The notes: a model not told the origin generated them from the letters alone. 64,000 bases of DNA from Lepidodermella squamata (GCA_047495785.1 JBLDXI010000043.1:678473-742472), one strand, 5' to 3'; counted from the stretch's first letter, positions 31,109 to 45,929 are shown. Numbers and translations: made by a program.

Positions 31109-33143
31109 ATTTCGGATGACCGATATTTCGCTGCCAGCCAAAACAGGCTGAAATCGCAGTTTCAACCCTTGTACCTTGCGCAGCTCATCGGCATCGTGCC
31201 GAATCCGGGCAAACCATGCATATTCGCGCTTCATTCGTTAGTGGCAACAAGCGCTACCACGTTTGCAGGCGATCCGCTGACATTTTGGATGACCGATATT
31301 TCGCTGCCAGCCAAAACAGGCTGAAATCGCAGTTTCAACCCTTGTACCTTGCGCAGCTCATCGGCATCGTGCCGAATCCGGGCGAACCATGCATATTCGC
31401 GCTTCATTCGTTAGTGGCAACAAGCGCTACCACGTTTGCAGGCGATCCGCTGACATTTCGGATGACCGATATTTCGATGCCAGCCAAAACAGGCTGAAAT
31501 CGCAGTTTCAACCCATGTACGTTGCGCAGCTCATCGGCATCGTGCCGAATCCGGGCGAACCATGCATATTCGCGCTTCATTCGTTAGTGGCAACAAGCGC
31601 TACCACGTTTGCAGGCGATCCGCTGACATTTCGGATGACCGATATTTCGATGCCAGCCAAAACAGGCTGAAATCGCAGTTTCAACCCATGTACGTTGCGC
31701 AGCTCATCGGCATCGTGTCGATTGCGGGCGAACCATGCATATTCGCGCTTCATTCGTTAGTGGCAACAAGCGCTACCACGTTTGCAGGCGATCCGCTGAC
31801 ATTTCGGATGACCGATATTTCGCTGCCAGCCAAAACAGGCTGAAATCGCAGTTTCAACCCTTGTACCTTGCGCAGCTCATCGGCATCGTGCCGAATCCGG
31901 GCGAACCATGCATATTCGCGCTTCATTCGTTAGTGGCAACAAGCGCTACCACGTTTGCAGGCGATCCGCTGACATTTCGGATGACCGATATTTCGATGCC
32001 AGCCAAAACAGGCTGAAATCGCAGTTTCAACCCATGTACGTTGCGCAGCTCATCGGCATCGTGCCGAATCCGGGCGAACCATGCATATTCGCGCTTCATT
32101 CGTTAGTGGCAACAAGCGCTACCACGTTTGCAGGCGATCCGCTGACATTTCGGATGACCGATATTTCGATGCCAGCCAAAACAGGCTGAAATCGCAGTTT
32201 CAACCCATGTACGTTGCGCAGCTCATCGGCATCGTGCCGAATCCGGGCGAACCATGCATATTCGCGCTTCATTCGTTAGTGGCAACAAGCGCTACCACGT
32301 TTGCAGGCGATCCGCTGACATTCCGGATGACCAATATTTCGCTGCCAGCCAAAACTGGCTGAAATCGCAGTTTCAACCCTTGTACGTTGCGCAGCTCATC
32401 GGCATCGTGCCGACTCCGGGCGAACCATGCATATTCGCGCTTCATTCGTTAGTGGCAACAAGCGCTACCACGTTTGCAGGCGATCCGCTGACATTTCGGA
32501 TGACCGATATTTCGCTGCCAGCCAAAACAGGCTGAAATCGCAGTTTCAACCCTTGTACGTTGCGCAGCTCATCGGCATCGTGCCGATTGCGGGCAAACCA
32601 TGCATATTCGCGCTTCATTCGTTAGTGGCAACAAGCGCTACCACGTTTGCAGGCGATCCGCTGACATTTTGGATGACCGATATTTCGCTGCCAGCCAAAA
32701 CAGGCTGAAATCGCAGTTTCAACCCTTGTACGTTGCGCAGCTCATCGGCATCGTGCCGAATCCGGGCGAACCATGCATATTCGCGCTTCATTCGTTAGTG
32801 GCAACAAGCGCTACCACGTTTGCAGGCGATCCGCTGACATTTCGGATGACCGATATTTCGCTGCCAGCCAAAAAAGGCTGAAATCGCAGTTTCAACCCTT
32901 GTACGTTGCGCAGCTCATCGGCATCGTGCCGAATCCGGGCGAACCATGCATATTCGCGCTTCATTCGTTAGTGGCAACAAGCGCTACCACGTTTGCAGGC
33001 GATCCGCTGACATTTCGGATGACCGATATTTCGCTGCCAGCCAAAACAAGCTGAAATCGCAGTTTCAACCCTTGAACCTTGCGCAGCTCATCGGCATCGT
33101 GCCGATTGCGGGCGAACCATGCATATTCGCGCTTCATTCGTTA
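31109..33143. repeat. 173-bp satellite array, left segment (about 11.8 copies)
   Basis: The array starts abruptly within the unit at ATTTCGGATGACCG. The period is exactly 173 bp (about 54% GC, CpG-rich). Copies here carry edge-specific variants, for example TTTCGATGCCAGCC (31.4-32.2 kb), CGATTGCGGGC and TTTTGGATG. No copy in this segment carries the AGCATTCCG variant common further right. Confidence 0.98.
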
Positions 33144-35990
33144 TGGTGCTTTCACAAATGCGTCCGACGGTGAAAACTTCGGCTAGCAACTCGCAAACTT
33201 CGGTAGAGTGAAGCGAAACGTCGGAGAGCGTTATCAGTGGCACTTCCGACGCGCGCGCGCGGTCGGGCGCCCGAAGTCTCTATTGTTTAGTCACCGAAGT
33301 TGCTGAGTGTCACGCACTTGAGCGCGCGTGCACGCGAGTGGCAGGCTAGGTTACGGGGTCGGGCAAAAAAATTTCTATTTCAGCGTAAATACTGAATTCA
33401 ACTAAATAATGAGACGTGAAATGCGATGCGGATCATAAAAATCTAAATTTCATCGAAAAATTATGTGATTAAGACGCATGATTTGCATATCATCAATTTT
33501 TTCTTGCCGCATCTTAGTTTTTCGGCGTGCGCGGCTCTAAAAAAATTGAGAAATCGGTAAATTTCGAACTCATTTTCATGACTCATCGTAATTCAAGACG
33601 GCTTGAGTGTTTTACAGCCAGTCAAGCAGTCAAATGGCCGCACGAGCGCGCGCGCGCTTGTGTCTATTGGTGCGCGTGTAATAATAGTGCGCGCTTCGGT
33701 TCGGACGCACTTCGGACGGTAGTTTTGGGGGCCTCCGATCCGACGTTCTTTGTTGTGCGTGCGCGCGCCGCGTCGGACGCGCTATTGTTTAAACTTCGGG
33801 CGCGCGGGCCGAACTGCGCGCGTTTGTGAAAGAAAATCTAAACGTCGGACAACTATTACGCTACTTCGGGTGCCTATTACGAAACTTCGGGCGCCGAAAA
33901 CGTCGGACGCTCGTCGGACGCATTTGTGAAAGCACCATTAGTGGCAACAAGCGCTACCACGTTTGCAGGCGATCCGCTGACATTTTGGATGACCGATATT
34001 TCGCTGCCAGCCAAAACAGGCTGAAATCGCAGTTTCAACCCTTGTACCTTGCGCAGCTCATCGGCATCGTGCCGAATCCGGGCGAACCATGCATATTCGC
34101 GCTTCATTCGTTAGTGGCAACAAGCGCTACCACGTTTGCAGGCGATCCGCTGACATTTCGGATGACCGATATTTCGCTGCCAGCCAAAACAAGCTGAAAT
34201 CGCAGTTTCAACCCTTGAACCTTGCGCAGCTCATCGGCATCGTGCCGAATCCGGGCAAACCATGCATATTCGCGCTTCATTCGTTAGTGGCAACAAGCGC
34301 TACCACGTTTGCAGGCGATCCGCTGACATTTCGGATGACCGATATTTCGCTGCCAGCCAAAACAGGCTGAAATCGCAGTTTCAACCCTTGAACGTTGCGC
34401 AGCTCATCGGCATCGTGCCGACTCCGGGCGAACCATGCATATTCGCGCTTCATTCGTTAGTGGCAACAAGCGCTACCACGTTTGCAGGCGATCCGCTGAC
34501 ATTTCGGATGACCGATATTTCGCTGCCAGCCAAAACAAGCTGAAATCGCAGTTTCAACCCTTGTACGTTGCGCAGCTCATCGGCATCGTGCCGAATCCGG
34601 GCAAACCATGCATATTCGCGCTTCATTCGTTAGTGGGAACTAGCGCTACCACGTTTGCAGGCGATCCGCTGACATTTCGGATGACCGATATTTCGCTGCC
34701 AGCCAAAACAAGCTGAAATCGCAGTTTCAACCCTTGAACCTTGCGCAGCTCATCGGCATCGTGTCGATTGCGGGCGAACCATGCATATTCGCGCTTCATT
34801 CGTTAGTGGCAACAAGCGCTACCACGTTTGCAGGCGATCCGCTGACATTTTGGATGACCGATATTTCGCTGCCAGCCAAAACAGGCTGAAATCGCAGTTT
34901 CAACCCTTGTACGTTGCGCAGCTCATCGGCATCGTGCCGAATCCGGGCGAACCATGCATATTCGCGCTTCATTCGTTAGTGGCAACAAGCGCTACCACGT
35001 TTGCAGGCGATCCGCTGACATTTCGGATGACCGATATTTCGCTGCCAGCCAAAACAAGCTGAAATCGCAGTTTCAACCCTTGAACCTTGCGCAGCTCATC
35101 GGCATCGTGCCGAATCCGGGCAAACCATGCATATTCGCGCTTCATTCGTTAGTGGCAACAAGCGCTACCACGTTTGCAGGCGATCCGCTGACATTTCGGA
35201 TGACCGATATTTCGCTGCCAGCCAAAACAAGCTGAAATCGCAGTTTCAACCCTTGAACCTTGCGCAGCTCATCGGCATCGTGCCGAATCCGGGCAAACCA
35301 TGCATATTCGCGCTTCATTCGTTAGTGGCAACAAGCGCTACCACGTTTGCAGGCGATCCGCTGACATTTCGGATGACCGATATTTCGCTGCCAGCCAAAA
35401 CAGGCTGAAATCGCAGTTTCAACCCTTGAACGTTGCGCAGCTCATCGGCATCGTGCCGAATCCGGGCAAACCATGCATATTCGCGCTTCATTCGTTAGTG
35501 GCAACAAGCGCTACCACGTTTGCAGGCGATCCGCTGACATTTCGGATGACCGATATTTCGCTGCCAGCCAGAACAGGCTGAAATCGCAGTTTCAACCCTT
35601 GTACGTTGCGCAGCTCATCGGCATCGTGCCGAATCCGGGCGAACCATGCATATTCGCGCTTCCTTCGTTAGTGGCAACAAGCGCTACCACGTTTGCAGGC
35701 GATCCGCTGACATTTCGGATGACCGATATTTCGCTGCCAGCCAAAACAGGCTGAAATCGCAGTTTCAACCCTTGTACGTTGCGCAGCTCATCGGCATCGT
35801 GCCGAATCCGGGCGAACCATGCATATTCGCGCTTCATTCGTTAGTGGCAACAAGCGCTACCACGTTTGCAGGCGATCCGCTGACATTTCGGATGACCGAT
35901 ATTTCGCTGCCAGCCAGAACAGGCTGAAATCGCAGTTTCAACCCTTGTACGTTGCGCAGCTCATCGGCATCGTGCCGAATCCGGGCGAAC
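32591..35990. repeat. Segmental duplication within the array, copy 1
   Basis: The order of monomer variants on both sides of the MITE, and the MITE itself, recur at about 40827-44050. The offset is 8236 bp left of the MITE and 8063 bp right of it, that is one 173-bp monomer fewer in the second copy. It is a direct duplication of about 3.4 kb. Confidence 0.85.
33144..33937. mobile_element. 794-bp MITE in the satellite, copy 1 (PIF/Harbinger-like, TTA duplication)
   Basis: The ends TGGTGCTTTCACAAATGCGT and the reverse complement at 33937 form terminal inverted repeats of about 26 bp. TTA flanks both sides (33141-33143, 33938-33940). Removing the element plus one TTA restores the satellite unit exactly. 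Subterminal CTTCGG and GTCGGA motifs recur near both ends, and CG-rich runs (CGCGCGCGC) lie inside. There is no transposase. A 3-bp TTA duplication is typical of PIF/Harbinger. Confidence 0.88.
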
Positions 35991-38900
35991 CATGCATATT
36001 CGCGCTTCATTCGTTAGTGGCAACAAGCGCTACCACGTTTGCAGGCGATCCGCTGACATTTCGGATGACCGATATTTCGCTGCCAGCCAGAACAGGCTGA
36101 AATCGCAGTTTCAACCCATGTACGTTGCGCAGCTCATCGGCATCGTGCCGAATCCGGGCGAACCATGCATATTCGCGCTTCCTTCGTTAGTGGCAACAAG
36201 CGCTACCACGTTTGCAGGCGATCCGCTGACATTTCGGATGACCGATATTTCGCTGCCAGCCAAAACAGGCTGAAATCGCAGTTTCAACCCTTGTACGTTG
36301 CGCAGCTCATCGGCATCGTGCCGAATCCGGGCGAACCATGCATATTCGCGCTTCATTCGTTAGTGGCAACAAGCGCTACCACGTTTGCAGGCGATCCGCT
36401 GACATTTCGGATGACCGATATTTCGCTGCCAGCCAGAACAGGCTGAAATCGCAGTTTCAACCCTTGTACGTTGCGCAGCTCATCGGCATCGTGCCGAATC
36501 CGGGCAAACCATGCATATTCGCGCTTCATTCGTTAGTGGCAACAAGCGCTACCACGTTTGCAGGCGATCCGCTGACATTTCGGATGACCGATATTTCGCT
36601 GCCAGCCAAAACAGGCTGAAATCGCAGTTTCAACCCTTGTACGTTGCGCAGCTCATCGGCATCGTGCCGAATCCGGGCGAACCATGCATATTCGCGCTTC
36701 ATTCGTTAGTGGCAACAAGCGCTACCACGTTTGCAGGCGATCCGCTGACATTTCGGATGACCGATATTTCGCTGCCAGCCAGAACAGGCTGAAATCGCAG
36801 TTTCAACCCATGTACGTTGCGCAGCTCATCGGCATCGTGCCGAATCCGGGCGAACCATGCATATTCGCGCTTCATTCGTTAGTGGCAACAAGCGCTACCA
36901 CGTTTGCAAGCATTCCGCTGACATTTCGGATGACCGATATTTCGCTGCCAGCCAAAACAGGCTGAAATCGCAGTTTCAACCCTTGTACGTTGCGCAGCTC
37001 ATCGGCATCGTGCCGAATCCGGGCAAACCATGCATATTCGCGCTTCATTCGTTAGTGGCAACAAGCGCTACCACGTTTGCAGGCGATCCGCTGACATTTC
37101 GGATGACCGATATTTCGCTGCCAGCCAGAACAGGCTGAAATCGCAGTTTCAACCCTTGTACGTTGCGCAGCTCATCGGCATCGTGCCGAATCCGGGCGAA
37201 CCATGCATATTCGCGCTTCATTCGTTAGTGGCAACAAGCGCTACCACGTTTGCAGGCGATCCGCTGACATTTCGGATGACCGATATTTCGCTGCCAGCCA
37301 GAACAGGCTGAAATCGCAGTTTCAACCCTTGTACGTTGCGCAGCTCATCGGCATCGTGCCGAATCCGGGCAAACCATGCATATTCGCGCTTCATTCGTTA
37401 GTGGCAACAAGCGCTACCACGTTTGCAGGCGATCCGCTGACATTTCGGATGACCGATAATTCGCTGCCAGCCAAAACAGGCTGAAATCGCAGTTTCAACC
37501 CATGTACGTTGCGCAGCTCATCGGCATCGTGCCGAATCCGGGCGAACCATGCATATTCGCGCTTCATTCGTTAGTGGCAACAAGCGCTACCACGTTTGCA
37601 GGCGATCCGCTGACATTTCGGATGACCGATATTTCGCTGCCAGCCAGAACAGGCTGAAATCGCAGTTTCAACCCTTGTACGTTGCGCAGCTCATCGGCAT
37701 CGTGCCGAATCCGGGCGAACCATGCATATTCGCGCTTCATTCGTTAGTGGCAACAAGCGCTACCACGTTTGCAGGCGATCCGCTGACATTTCGGATGACC
37801 GATATTTCGCTGCCAGCCAGAACAGGCTGAAATCGCAGTTTCAACCCTTGTACGTTGCGCAGCTCATCGGCATCGTGCCGAATCCGGGCGAACCATGCAT
37901 ATTCGCGCTTCATTCGTTAGTGGCAACAAGCGCTACCACGTTTGCAGGCGATCCGCTGACATTTCGGATGACCGATATTTCGCTGCCAGCCAAAACAGGC
38001 TGAAATCGCAGTTTCAACCCTTGTACGTTGCGCAGCTCATCGGCATCGTGCCGAATCCGGGCGAACCATGCATATTCGCGCTTCATTCGTTAGTGGCAAC
38101 AAGCGCTACCACGTTTGCAGGCGATCCGCTGACATTTCGGATGACCGATATTTCGCTGCCAGCCAGAACAGGCTGAAATCGCAGTTTCAACCCATGTACG
38201 TTGCGCAGCTCATCGGCATCGTGCCGAATCCGGGCGAACCATGCATATTCGCGCTTCATTCGTTAGTGGCAACAAGCGCTACCACGTTTGCAAGCATTCC
38301 GCTGACATTTCGGATGACCGATATTTCGCTGCCAGCCAAAACAGGCTGAAATCGCAGTTTCAACCCTTGTACGTTGCGCAGCTCATCGGCATCGTGCCGA
38401 ATCCGGGCAAACCATGCATATTCGCGCTTCATTCGTTAGTGGCAACAAGCGCTACCACGTTTGCAGGCGATCCGCTGACATTTCGGATGACCGATATTTC
38501 GCTGCCAGCCAGAACAGGCTGAAATCGCAGTTTCAACCCTTGTACGTTGCGCAGCTCATCGGCATCGTGCCGAATCCGGGCGAACCATGCATATTCGCGC
38601 TTCATTCGTTAGTGGCAACAAGCGCTACCACGTTTGCAGGCGATCCGCTGACATTTCGGATGACCGATATTTCGCTGCCAGCCAGAACAGGCTGAAATCG
38701 CAGTTTCAACCCTTGTACGTTGCGCAGCTCATCGGCATCGTGCCGAATCCGGGCAAACCATGCATATTCGCGCTTCATTCGTTAGTGGCAACAAGCGCTA
38801 CCACGTTTGCAGGCGATCCGCTGACATTCCGGATGACCAATATTTCGCTGCCAGCCAAAACTGGCTGAAATCGCAGTTTCAACCCTTGTACGTTGCGCAG

Positions 38901-41379
38901 CTCATCGGCATCGTGCCGAATCCGGGCAAACCATGCATATTCGCGCTTCATTCGTTAGTGGCAACAAGCGCTACCACGTTTGCAGGCGATCCGCTGACAT
39001 TTCGGATGACCGATATTTCGCTGCCAGCCAAAACAGGCTGAAATCGCAGTTTCAACCCATGTACGTTGCGCAGCTCATCGGCATCGTGCCGAATCCGGGC
39101 GAACCATGCATATTCGCGCTTCATTCGTTAGTTGCAACAAGCGCTACCACGTTTGCAAGCATTCCGCTGACATTTCGGATGACCGATATTTCGCTGCCAG
39201 CCAAAACAGGCTGAAATCGCAGTTTCAACCCTTGTACGTTGCGCAGCTCATCGGCATCGTGCCGAATCCGGGCAAACCATGCATATTCGCGCTTCATTCG
39301 TTAGTGGCAACAAGCGCTACCACGTTTGCAGGCGATCCGCTGACATTTCGGATGACCGATATTTCGCTGCCAGCCAGAACAGGCTGAAATCGCAGTTTCA
39401 ACCCTTGTACGTTGCGCAGCTCATCGGCATCGTGCCGAATCCGGGCGAACCATGCATATTCGCGCTTCATTCGTTAGTGGCAACAAGCGCTACCACGTTT
39501 GCAGGCGATCCGCTGACATTTCGGATGACCGATATTTCGCTGCCAGCCAGAACAGGCTGAAATCGCAGTTTCAACCCTTGTACGTTGCGCAGCTCATCGG
39601 CATCGTGCCGAATCCGGGCAAACCATGCATATTCGCGCTTCATTCGTTAGTGGCAACAAGCGCTACCACGTTTGCAGGCGATCCGCTGACATTTCGGATG
39701 ACCGATATTTCGCTGCCAGCCAAAACAGGCTGAAATCGCAGTTTCAACCCATGTACGTTGCGCAGCTCATCGGCATCGTGCCGAATCCGGGCGAACCATG
39801 CATATTCGCGCTTCATTCGTTAGTGGCAACAAGCGCTACCACGTTTGCAGGCGATCCGCTGACATTTCGGATGACCGATATTTCGCTGCCAGCCAGAACA
39901 GGCTGAAATCGCAGTTTCAACCCTTGTACGTTGCGCAGCTCATCGGCATCGTGCCGAATCCGGGCGAACCATGCATATTCGCGCTTCATTCGTTAGTGGC
40001 AACAAGCGCTACCACGTTTGCAGGCGATCCGCTGACATTTCGGATGACCGATATTTCGCTGCCAGCCAGAACAGGCTGAAATCGCAGTTTCAACCCTTGT
40101 ACGTTGCGCAGCTCATCGGCATCGTGCCGAATCCGGGCGAACCATGCATATTCGCGCTTCATTCGTTAGTGGCAACAAGCGCTACCACGTTTGCAGGCGA
40201 TCCGCTGACATTTCGGATGACCGATATTTCGCTGCCAGCCAGAACAGGCTGAAATCGCAGTTTCAACCCTTGTACGTTGCGCAGCTCATCGGCATCGTGC
40301 CGAATCCGGGCAAACCATGCATATTCGCGCTTCATTCGTTAGTGGCAACAAGCGCTACCACGTTTGCAGGCGATCCGCTGACATTTCGGATGACCGATAT
40401 TTCGCTGCCAGCCAAAACAGGCTGAAATCGCAGTTTCAACCCATGTACGTTGCGCAGCTCATCGGCATCGTGCCGAATCCGGGCGAACCATGCATATTCG
40501 CGCTTCATTCGTTAGTGGCAACAAGCGCTACCACGTTTGCAGGCGATCCGCTGACATTTTGGATGACCGATATTTCGCTGCCAGCCAAAACAGGCTGAAA
40601 TCGCAGTTTCAACCCTTGTACGTTGCGCAGCTCATCGGCATCGTGCCGAATCCGGGCGAACCATGCATATTCGCGCTTCATTCGTTAGTGGCAACAAGCG
40701 CTACCACGTTTGCAGGCGATCCGCTGACATTTCGGATGACCGATATTTCGCTGCCAGCCAAAACAAGCTGAAATCGCAGTTTCAACCCTTGAACCTTGCG
40801 CAGCTCATCGGCATCGTGCCGAATCCGGGCAAACCATGCATATTCGCGCTTCATTCGTTAGTGGCAACAAGCGCTACCACGTTTGCAGGCGATCCGCTGA
40901 CATTTTGGATGACCGATATTTCGCTGCCAGCCAAAACAGGCTGAAATCGCAGTTTCAACCCTTGTACGTTGCGCAGCTCATCGGCATCGTGCCGAATCCG
41001 GGCGAACCATGCATATTCGCGCTTCATTCGTTAGTGGCAACAAGCGCTACCACGTTTGCAGGCGATCCGCTGACATTTCGGATGACCGATATTTCGCTGC
41101 CAGCCAAAAAAGGCTGAAATCGCAGTTTCAACCCTTGTACGTTGCGCAGCTCATCGGCATCGTGCCGAATCCGGGCGAACCATGCATATTCGCGCTTCAT
41201 TCGTTAGTGGCAACAAGCGCTACCACGTTTGCAGGCGATCCGCTGACATTTCGGATGACCGATATTTCGCTGCCAGCCAAAACAAGCTGAAATCGCAGTT
41301 TCAACCCTTGAACCTTGCGCAGCTCATCGGCATCGTGCCGATTGCGGGCGAACCATGCATATTCGCGCTTCATTCGTTA
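33941..41379. repeat. 173-bp satellite array, middle segment (43 copies)
   Basis: The period is 173 bp throughout: 7439 bp is exactly 43 units. Variants mark subfamilies: AACAAGCTG with TTGAACCTT (34-35.4 kb), CCAGAACAGG from 35.5 kb on, and AGCATTCCG first at 36.9 kb. Confidence 0.98.
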
Positions 41380-44050
41380 TGGTGCTTTCACAAATGCGTC
41401 CGACGGTGAAAACTTCGGCTAGCAACTCGCAAACTTCGGTAGAGTGAAGCGAAACGTCGGAGAGCGTTATCAGTGGCACTTCCGACGCGCGCGCGCGGTC
41501 GGGCGCCCGAAGTCTCTATTGTTTAGTCACCGAAGTTGCTGAGTGTCACGCACTTGAGCGCGCGTGCACGCGAGTGGCAGGCTAGGTTACGGGGTCGGGC
41601 AAAAAAATTTCTATTTCAGCGTAAATACTGAATTCAACTAAATAATGAGACGTGAAATGCGATGCGAATCATAAAAATCTAAATTTCATCGAAAAATTAT
41701 GTGATTAAGACGCATGATTTGCATATCATCAATTTTTTCTTGCCGCATCTTAGTTTTTCGGCGTGCGCGGCTCTAAAAAAATTGAGAAATCGGTAAATTT
41801 CGAACTCATTTTCATGACTCATCGTAATTCAAGACGGCTTGAGTGTTTTACAGCCAGTCAAGCAGTCAAATGGCCGCACGAGCGCGCGCGCGCTTGTGTC
41901 TATTGGTGCGCGTGTAATAATAGTGCGCGCTTCGGTTCGGACGCACTTCGGACGGTAGTTTTGGGGGCCTCCGATCCGACGTTCTTTGTTGTGCGTGCGC
42001 GCGCCGCGTCGGACGCGCTATTGTTTAAACTTCGGGCGCGCGGGCCGAACTGCGCGCGTTTGTGAAAGAAAATCTAAACGTCGGACAACTATTACGCTAC
42101 TTCGGGTGCCTATTACGAAACTTCGGGCGCCGAAAACGTCGGACGCTCGTCGGACGCATTTGTGAAAGCACCATTAGTGGCAACAAGCGCTACCACGTTT
42201 GCAGGCGATCCGCTGACATTTCGGATGACCGATATTTCGCTGCCAGCCAAAACAAGCTGAAATCGCAGTTTCAACCCTTGAACCTTGCGCAGCTCATCGG
42301 CATCGTGCCGAATCCGGGCAAACCATGCATATTCGCGCTTCATTCGTTAGTGGCAACAAGCGCTACCACGTTTGCAGGCGATCCGCTGACATTTCGGATG
42401 ACCGATATTTCGCTGCCAGCCAAAACAGGCTGAAATCGCAGTTTCAACCCTTGAACGTTGCGCAGCTCATCGGCATCGTGCCGACTCCGGGCGAACCATG
42501 CATATTCGCGCTTCATTCGTTAGTGGCAACAAGCGCTACCACGTTTGCAGGCGATCCGCTGACATTTCGGATGACCGATATTTCGCTGCCAGCCAAAACA
42601 AGCTGAAATCGCAGTTTCAACCCTTGTACGTTGCGCAGCTCATCGGCATCGTGCCGAATCCGGGCAAACCATGCATATTCGCGCTTCATTCGTTAGTGGG
42701 AACTAGCGCTACCACGTTTGCAGGCGATCCGCTGACATTTCGGATGACCGATATTTCGCTGCCAGCCAAAACAAGCTGAAATCGCAGTTTCAACCCTTGT
42801 ACGTTGCGCAGCTCATCGGCATCGTGTCGATTGCGGGCGAACCATGCATATTCGCGCTTCATTCGTTAGTGGCAACAAGCGCTACCACGTTTGCAGGCGA
42901 TCCGCTGACATTTTGGATGACCGATATTTCGCTGCCAGCCAAAACAGGCTGAAATCGCAGTTTCAACCCTTGTACGTTGCGCAGCTCATCGGCATCGTGC
43001 CGAATCCGGGCGAACCATGCATATTCGCGCTTCATTCGTTAGTGGCAACAAGCGCTACCACGTTTGCAGGCGATCCGCTGACATTTCGGATGACCGATAT
43101 TTCGCTGCCAGCCAAAACAAGCTGAAATCGCAGTTTCAACCCTTGAACCTTGCGCAGCTCATCGGCATCGTGCCGAATCCGGGCAAACCATGCATATTCG
43201 CGCTTCATTCGTTAGTGGCAACAAGCGCTACCACGTTTGCAGGCGATCCGCTGACATTTCGGATGACCGATATTTCGCTGCCAGCCAAAACAAGCTGAAA
43301 TCGCAGTTTCAACCCTTGAACCTTGCGCAGCTCATCGGCATCGTGCCGAATCCGGGCAAACCATGCATATTCGCGCTTCATTCGTTAGTGGCAACAAGCG
43401 CTACCACGTTTGCAGGCGATCCGCTGACATTTCGGATGACCGATATTTCGCTGCCAGCCAAAACAGGCTGAAATCGCAGTTTCAACCCTTGAACGTTGCG
43501 CAGCTCATCGGCATCGTGCCGAATCCGGGCAAACCATGCATATTCGCGCTTCATTCGTTAGTGGCAACAAGCGCTACCACGTTTGCAGGCGATCCGCTGA
43601 CATTTCGGATGACCGATATTTCGCTGCCAGCCAGAACAGGCTGAAATCGCAGTTTCAACCCTTGTACGTTGCGCAGCTCATCGGCATCGTGCCGAATCCG
43701 GGCGAACCATGCATATTCGCGCTTCCTTCGTTAGTGGCAACAAGCGCTACCACGTTTGCAGGCGATCCGCTGACATTTCGGATGACCGATATTTCGCTGC
43801 CAGCCAAAACAGGCTGAAATCGCAGTTTCAACCCTTGTACGTTGCGCAGCTCATCGGCATCGTGCCGAATCCGGGCGAACCATGCATATTCGCGCTTCAT
43901 TCGTTAGTGGCAACAAGCGCTACCACGTTTGCAGGCGATCCGCTGACATTTCGGATGACCGATATTTCGCTGCCAGCCAGAACAGGCTGAAATCGCAGTT
44001 TCAACCCTTGTACGTTGCGCAGCTCATCGGCATCGTGCCGAATCCGGGCA
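40827..44050. repeat. Segmental duplication within the array, copy 2
   Basis: This is the partner of 32591-35990. It lacks the first monomer right of the MITE that copy 1 has (33941-34113). Confidence 0.85.
41380..42173. mobile_element. 794-bp MITE in the satellite, copy 2
   Basis: It is identical in length to copy 1, has TTA at 41377-41379 and 42174-42176, and I see a single base difference (GATGCGAATC against GATGCGGATC). The insertion point in the unit and the neighbouring monomer variants match copy 1, so it arose by duplication and not by an independent insertion. Confidence 0.9.
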
Positions 44051-45929
44051 AACCATGCATATTCGCGCTTCATTCGTTAGTGGCAACAAGCGCTACCACG
44101 TTTGCAGGCGATCCGCTGACATTTCGGATGACCGATATTTCGCTGCCAGCCAAAACAGGCTGAAATCGCAGTTTCAACCCATGTACGTTGCGCAGCTCAT
44201 CGGCATCGTGCCGAATCCGGGCGAACCATGCATATTCGCGCTTCATTCGTTAGTGGCAACAAGCGCTACCACGTTTGCAGGCGATCCGCTGACATTTCGG
44301 ATGACCGATATTTCGCTGCCAGCCAGAACAGGCTGAAATCGCAGTTTCAACCCATGTACGTTGCGCAGCTCATCGGCATCGTGCCGAATCCGGGCGAACC
44401 ATGCATATTCGCGCTTCATTCGTTAGTGGCAACAAGCGCTACCACGTTTGCAAGCATTCCGCTGACATTTCGGATGACCGATATTTCGCTGCCAGCCAAA
44501 ACAGGCTGAAATCGCAGTTTCAACCCTTGTACGTTGCGCAGCTCATCGGCATCGTGCCGAATCCGGGCAAACCATGCATATTCGCGCTTCATTCGTTAGT
44601 GGCAACAAGCGCTACCACGTTTGCAGGCGATCCGCTGACATTTCGGATGACCGATATTTCGCTGCCAGCCAGAACAGGCTGAAATCGCAGTTTCAACCCT
44701 TGTACGTTGCGCAGCTCATCGGCATCGTGCCGAATCCGGGCGAACCATGCATATTCGCGCTTCATTCGTTAGTGGCAACAAGCGCTACCACGTTTGCAGG
44801 CGATCCGCTGACATTTCGGATGACCGATATTTCGCTGCCAGCCAGAACAGGCTGAAATCGCAGTTTCAACCCTTGTACGTTGCGCAGCTCATCGGCATCG
44901 TGCCGAATCCGGGCAAACCATGCATATTCGCGCTTCATTCGTTAGTGGCAACAAGCGCTACCACGTTTGCAGGCGATCCGCTGACATTTCGGATGACCGA
45001 TATTTCGCTGCCAGCCAAAACAGGCTGAAATCGCAGTTTCAACCCATGTACGTTGCGCAGCTCATCGGCATCGTGCCGAATCCGGGCGAACCATGCATAT
45101 TCGCGCTTCATTCGTTAGTGGCAACAAGCGCTACCACGTTTGCAGGCGATCCGCTGACATTTCGGATGACCGATATTTCGCTGCCAGCCAGAACAGGCTG
45201 AAATCGCAGTTTCAACCCTTGTACGCTGCGCAGCTCATCGGCATCGTGCCGAATCCGGGCGAACCATGCATATTCGCGCTTCATTCGTTAGTGGCAACAA
45301 GCGCTACCACGTTTGCAGGCGATCCGCTGACATTTCGGATGACCGATATTTCGCTGCCAGCCAGAACAGGCTGAAATCGCAGTTTCAACCCTTGTACGTT
45401 GCGCAGCTCATCGGCATCGTGCCGAATCCGGGCGAACCATGCATATTCGCGCTTCATTCGTTAGTGGCAACAAGCGCTACCACGTTTGCAGGCGATCCGC
45501 TGACATTTCGGATGACCGATATTTCGCTGCCAGCCAGAACAGGCTGAAATCGCAGTTTCAACCCTTGTACGTTGCGCAGCTCATCGGCATCGTGCCGAAT
45601 CCGGGCAAACCATGCATATTCGCGCTTCATTCGTTAGTGGCAACAAGCGCTACCACGTTTGCAGGCGATCCGCTGACATTTCGGATGACCGATATTTCGC
45701 TGCCAGCCAAAACAGGCTGAAATCGCAGTTTCAACCCATGTACGTTGCGCAGCTCATCGGCATCGTGCCGAATCCGGGCGAACCATGCATATTCGCGCTT
45801 CATTCGTTAGTGGCAACAAGCGCTACCACGTTTGCAAGCATTCCGCTGACATTTCGGATGACCGATATTTCGCTGCCAGCCAGAACAGGCTGAAATCGCA
45901 GTTTCAACCCTTGTACGTTGCGCAGCTCA

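Noticed and set aside
33527-33829. 100-aa frame inside the 794-bp MITE (and its copy at 41763)
   Set aside because: The frame is an accident of CG-rich sequence; it lacks transposase motifs and the element is far too short to be autonomous.
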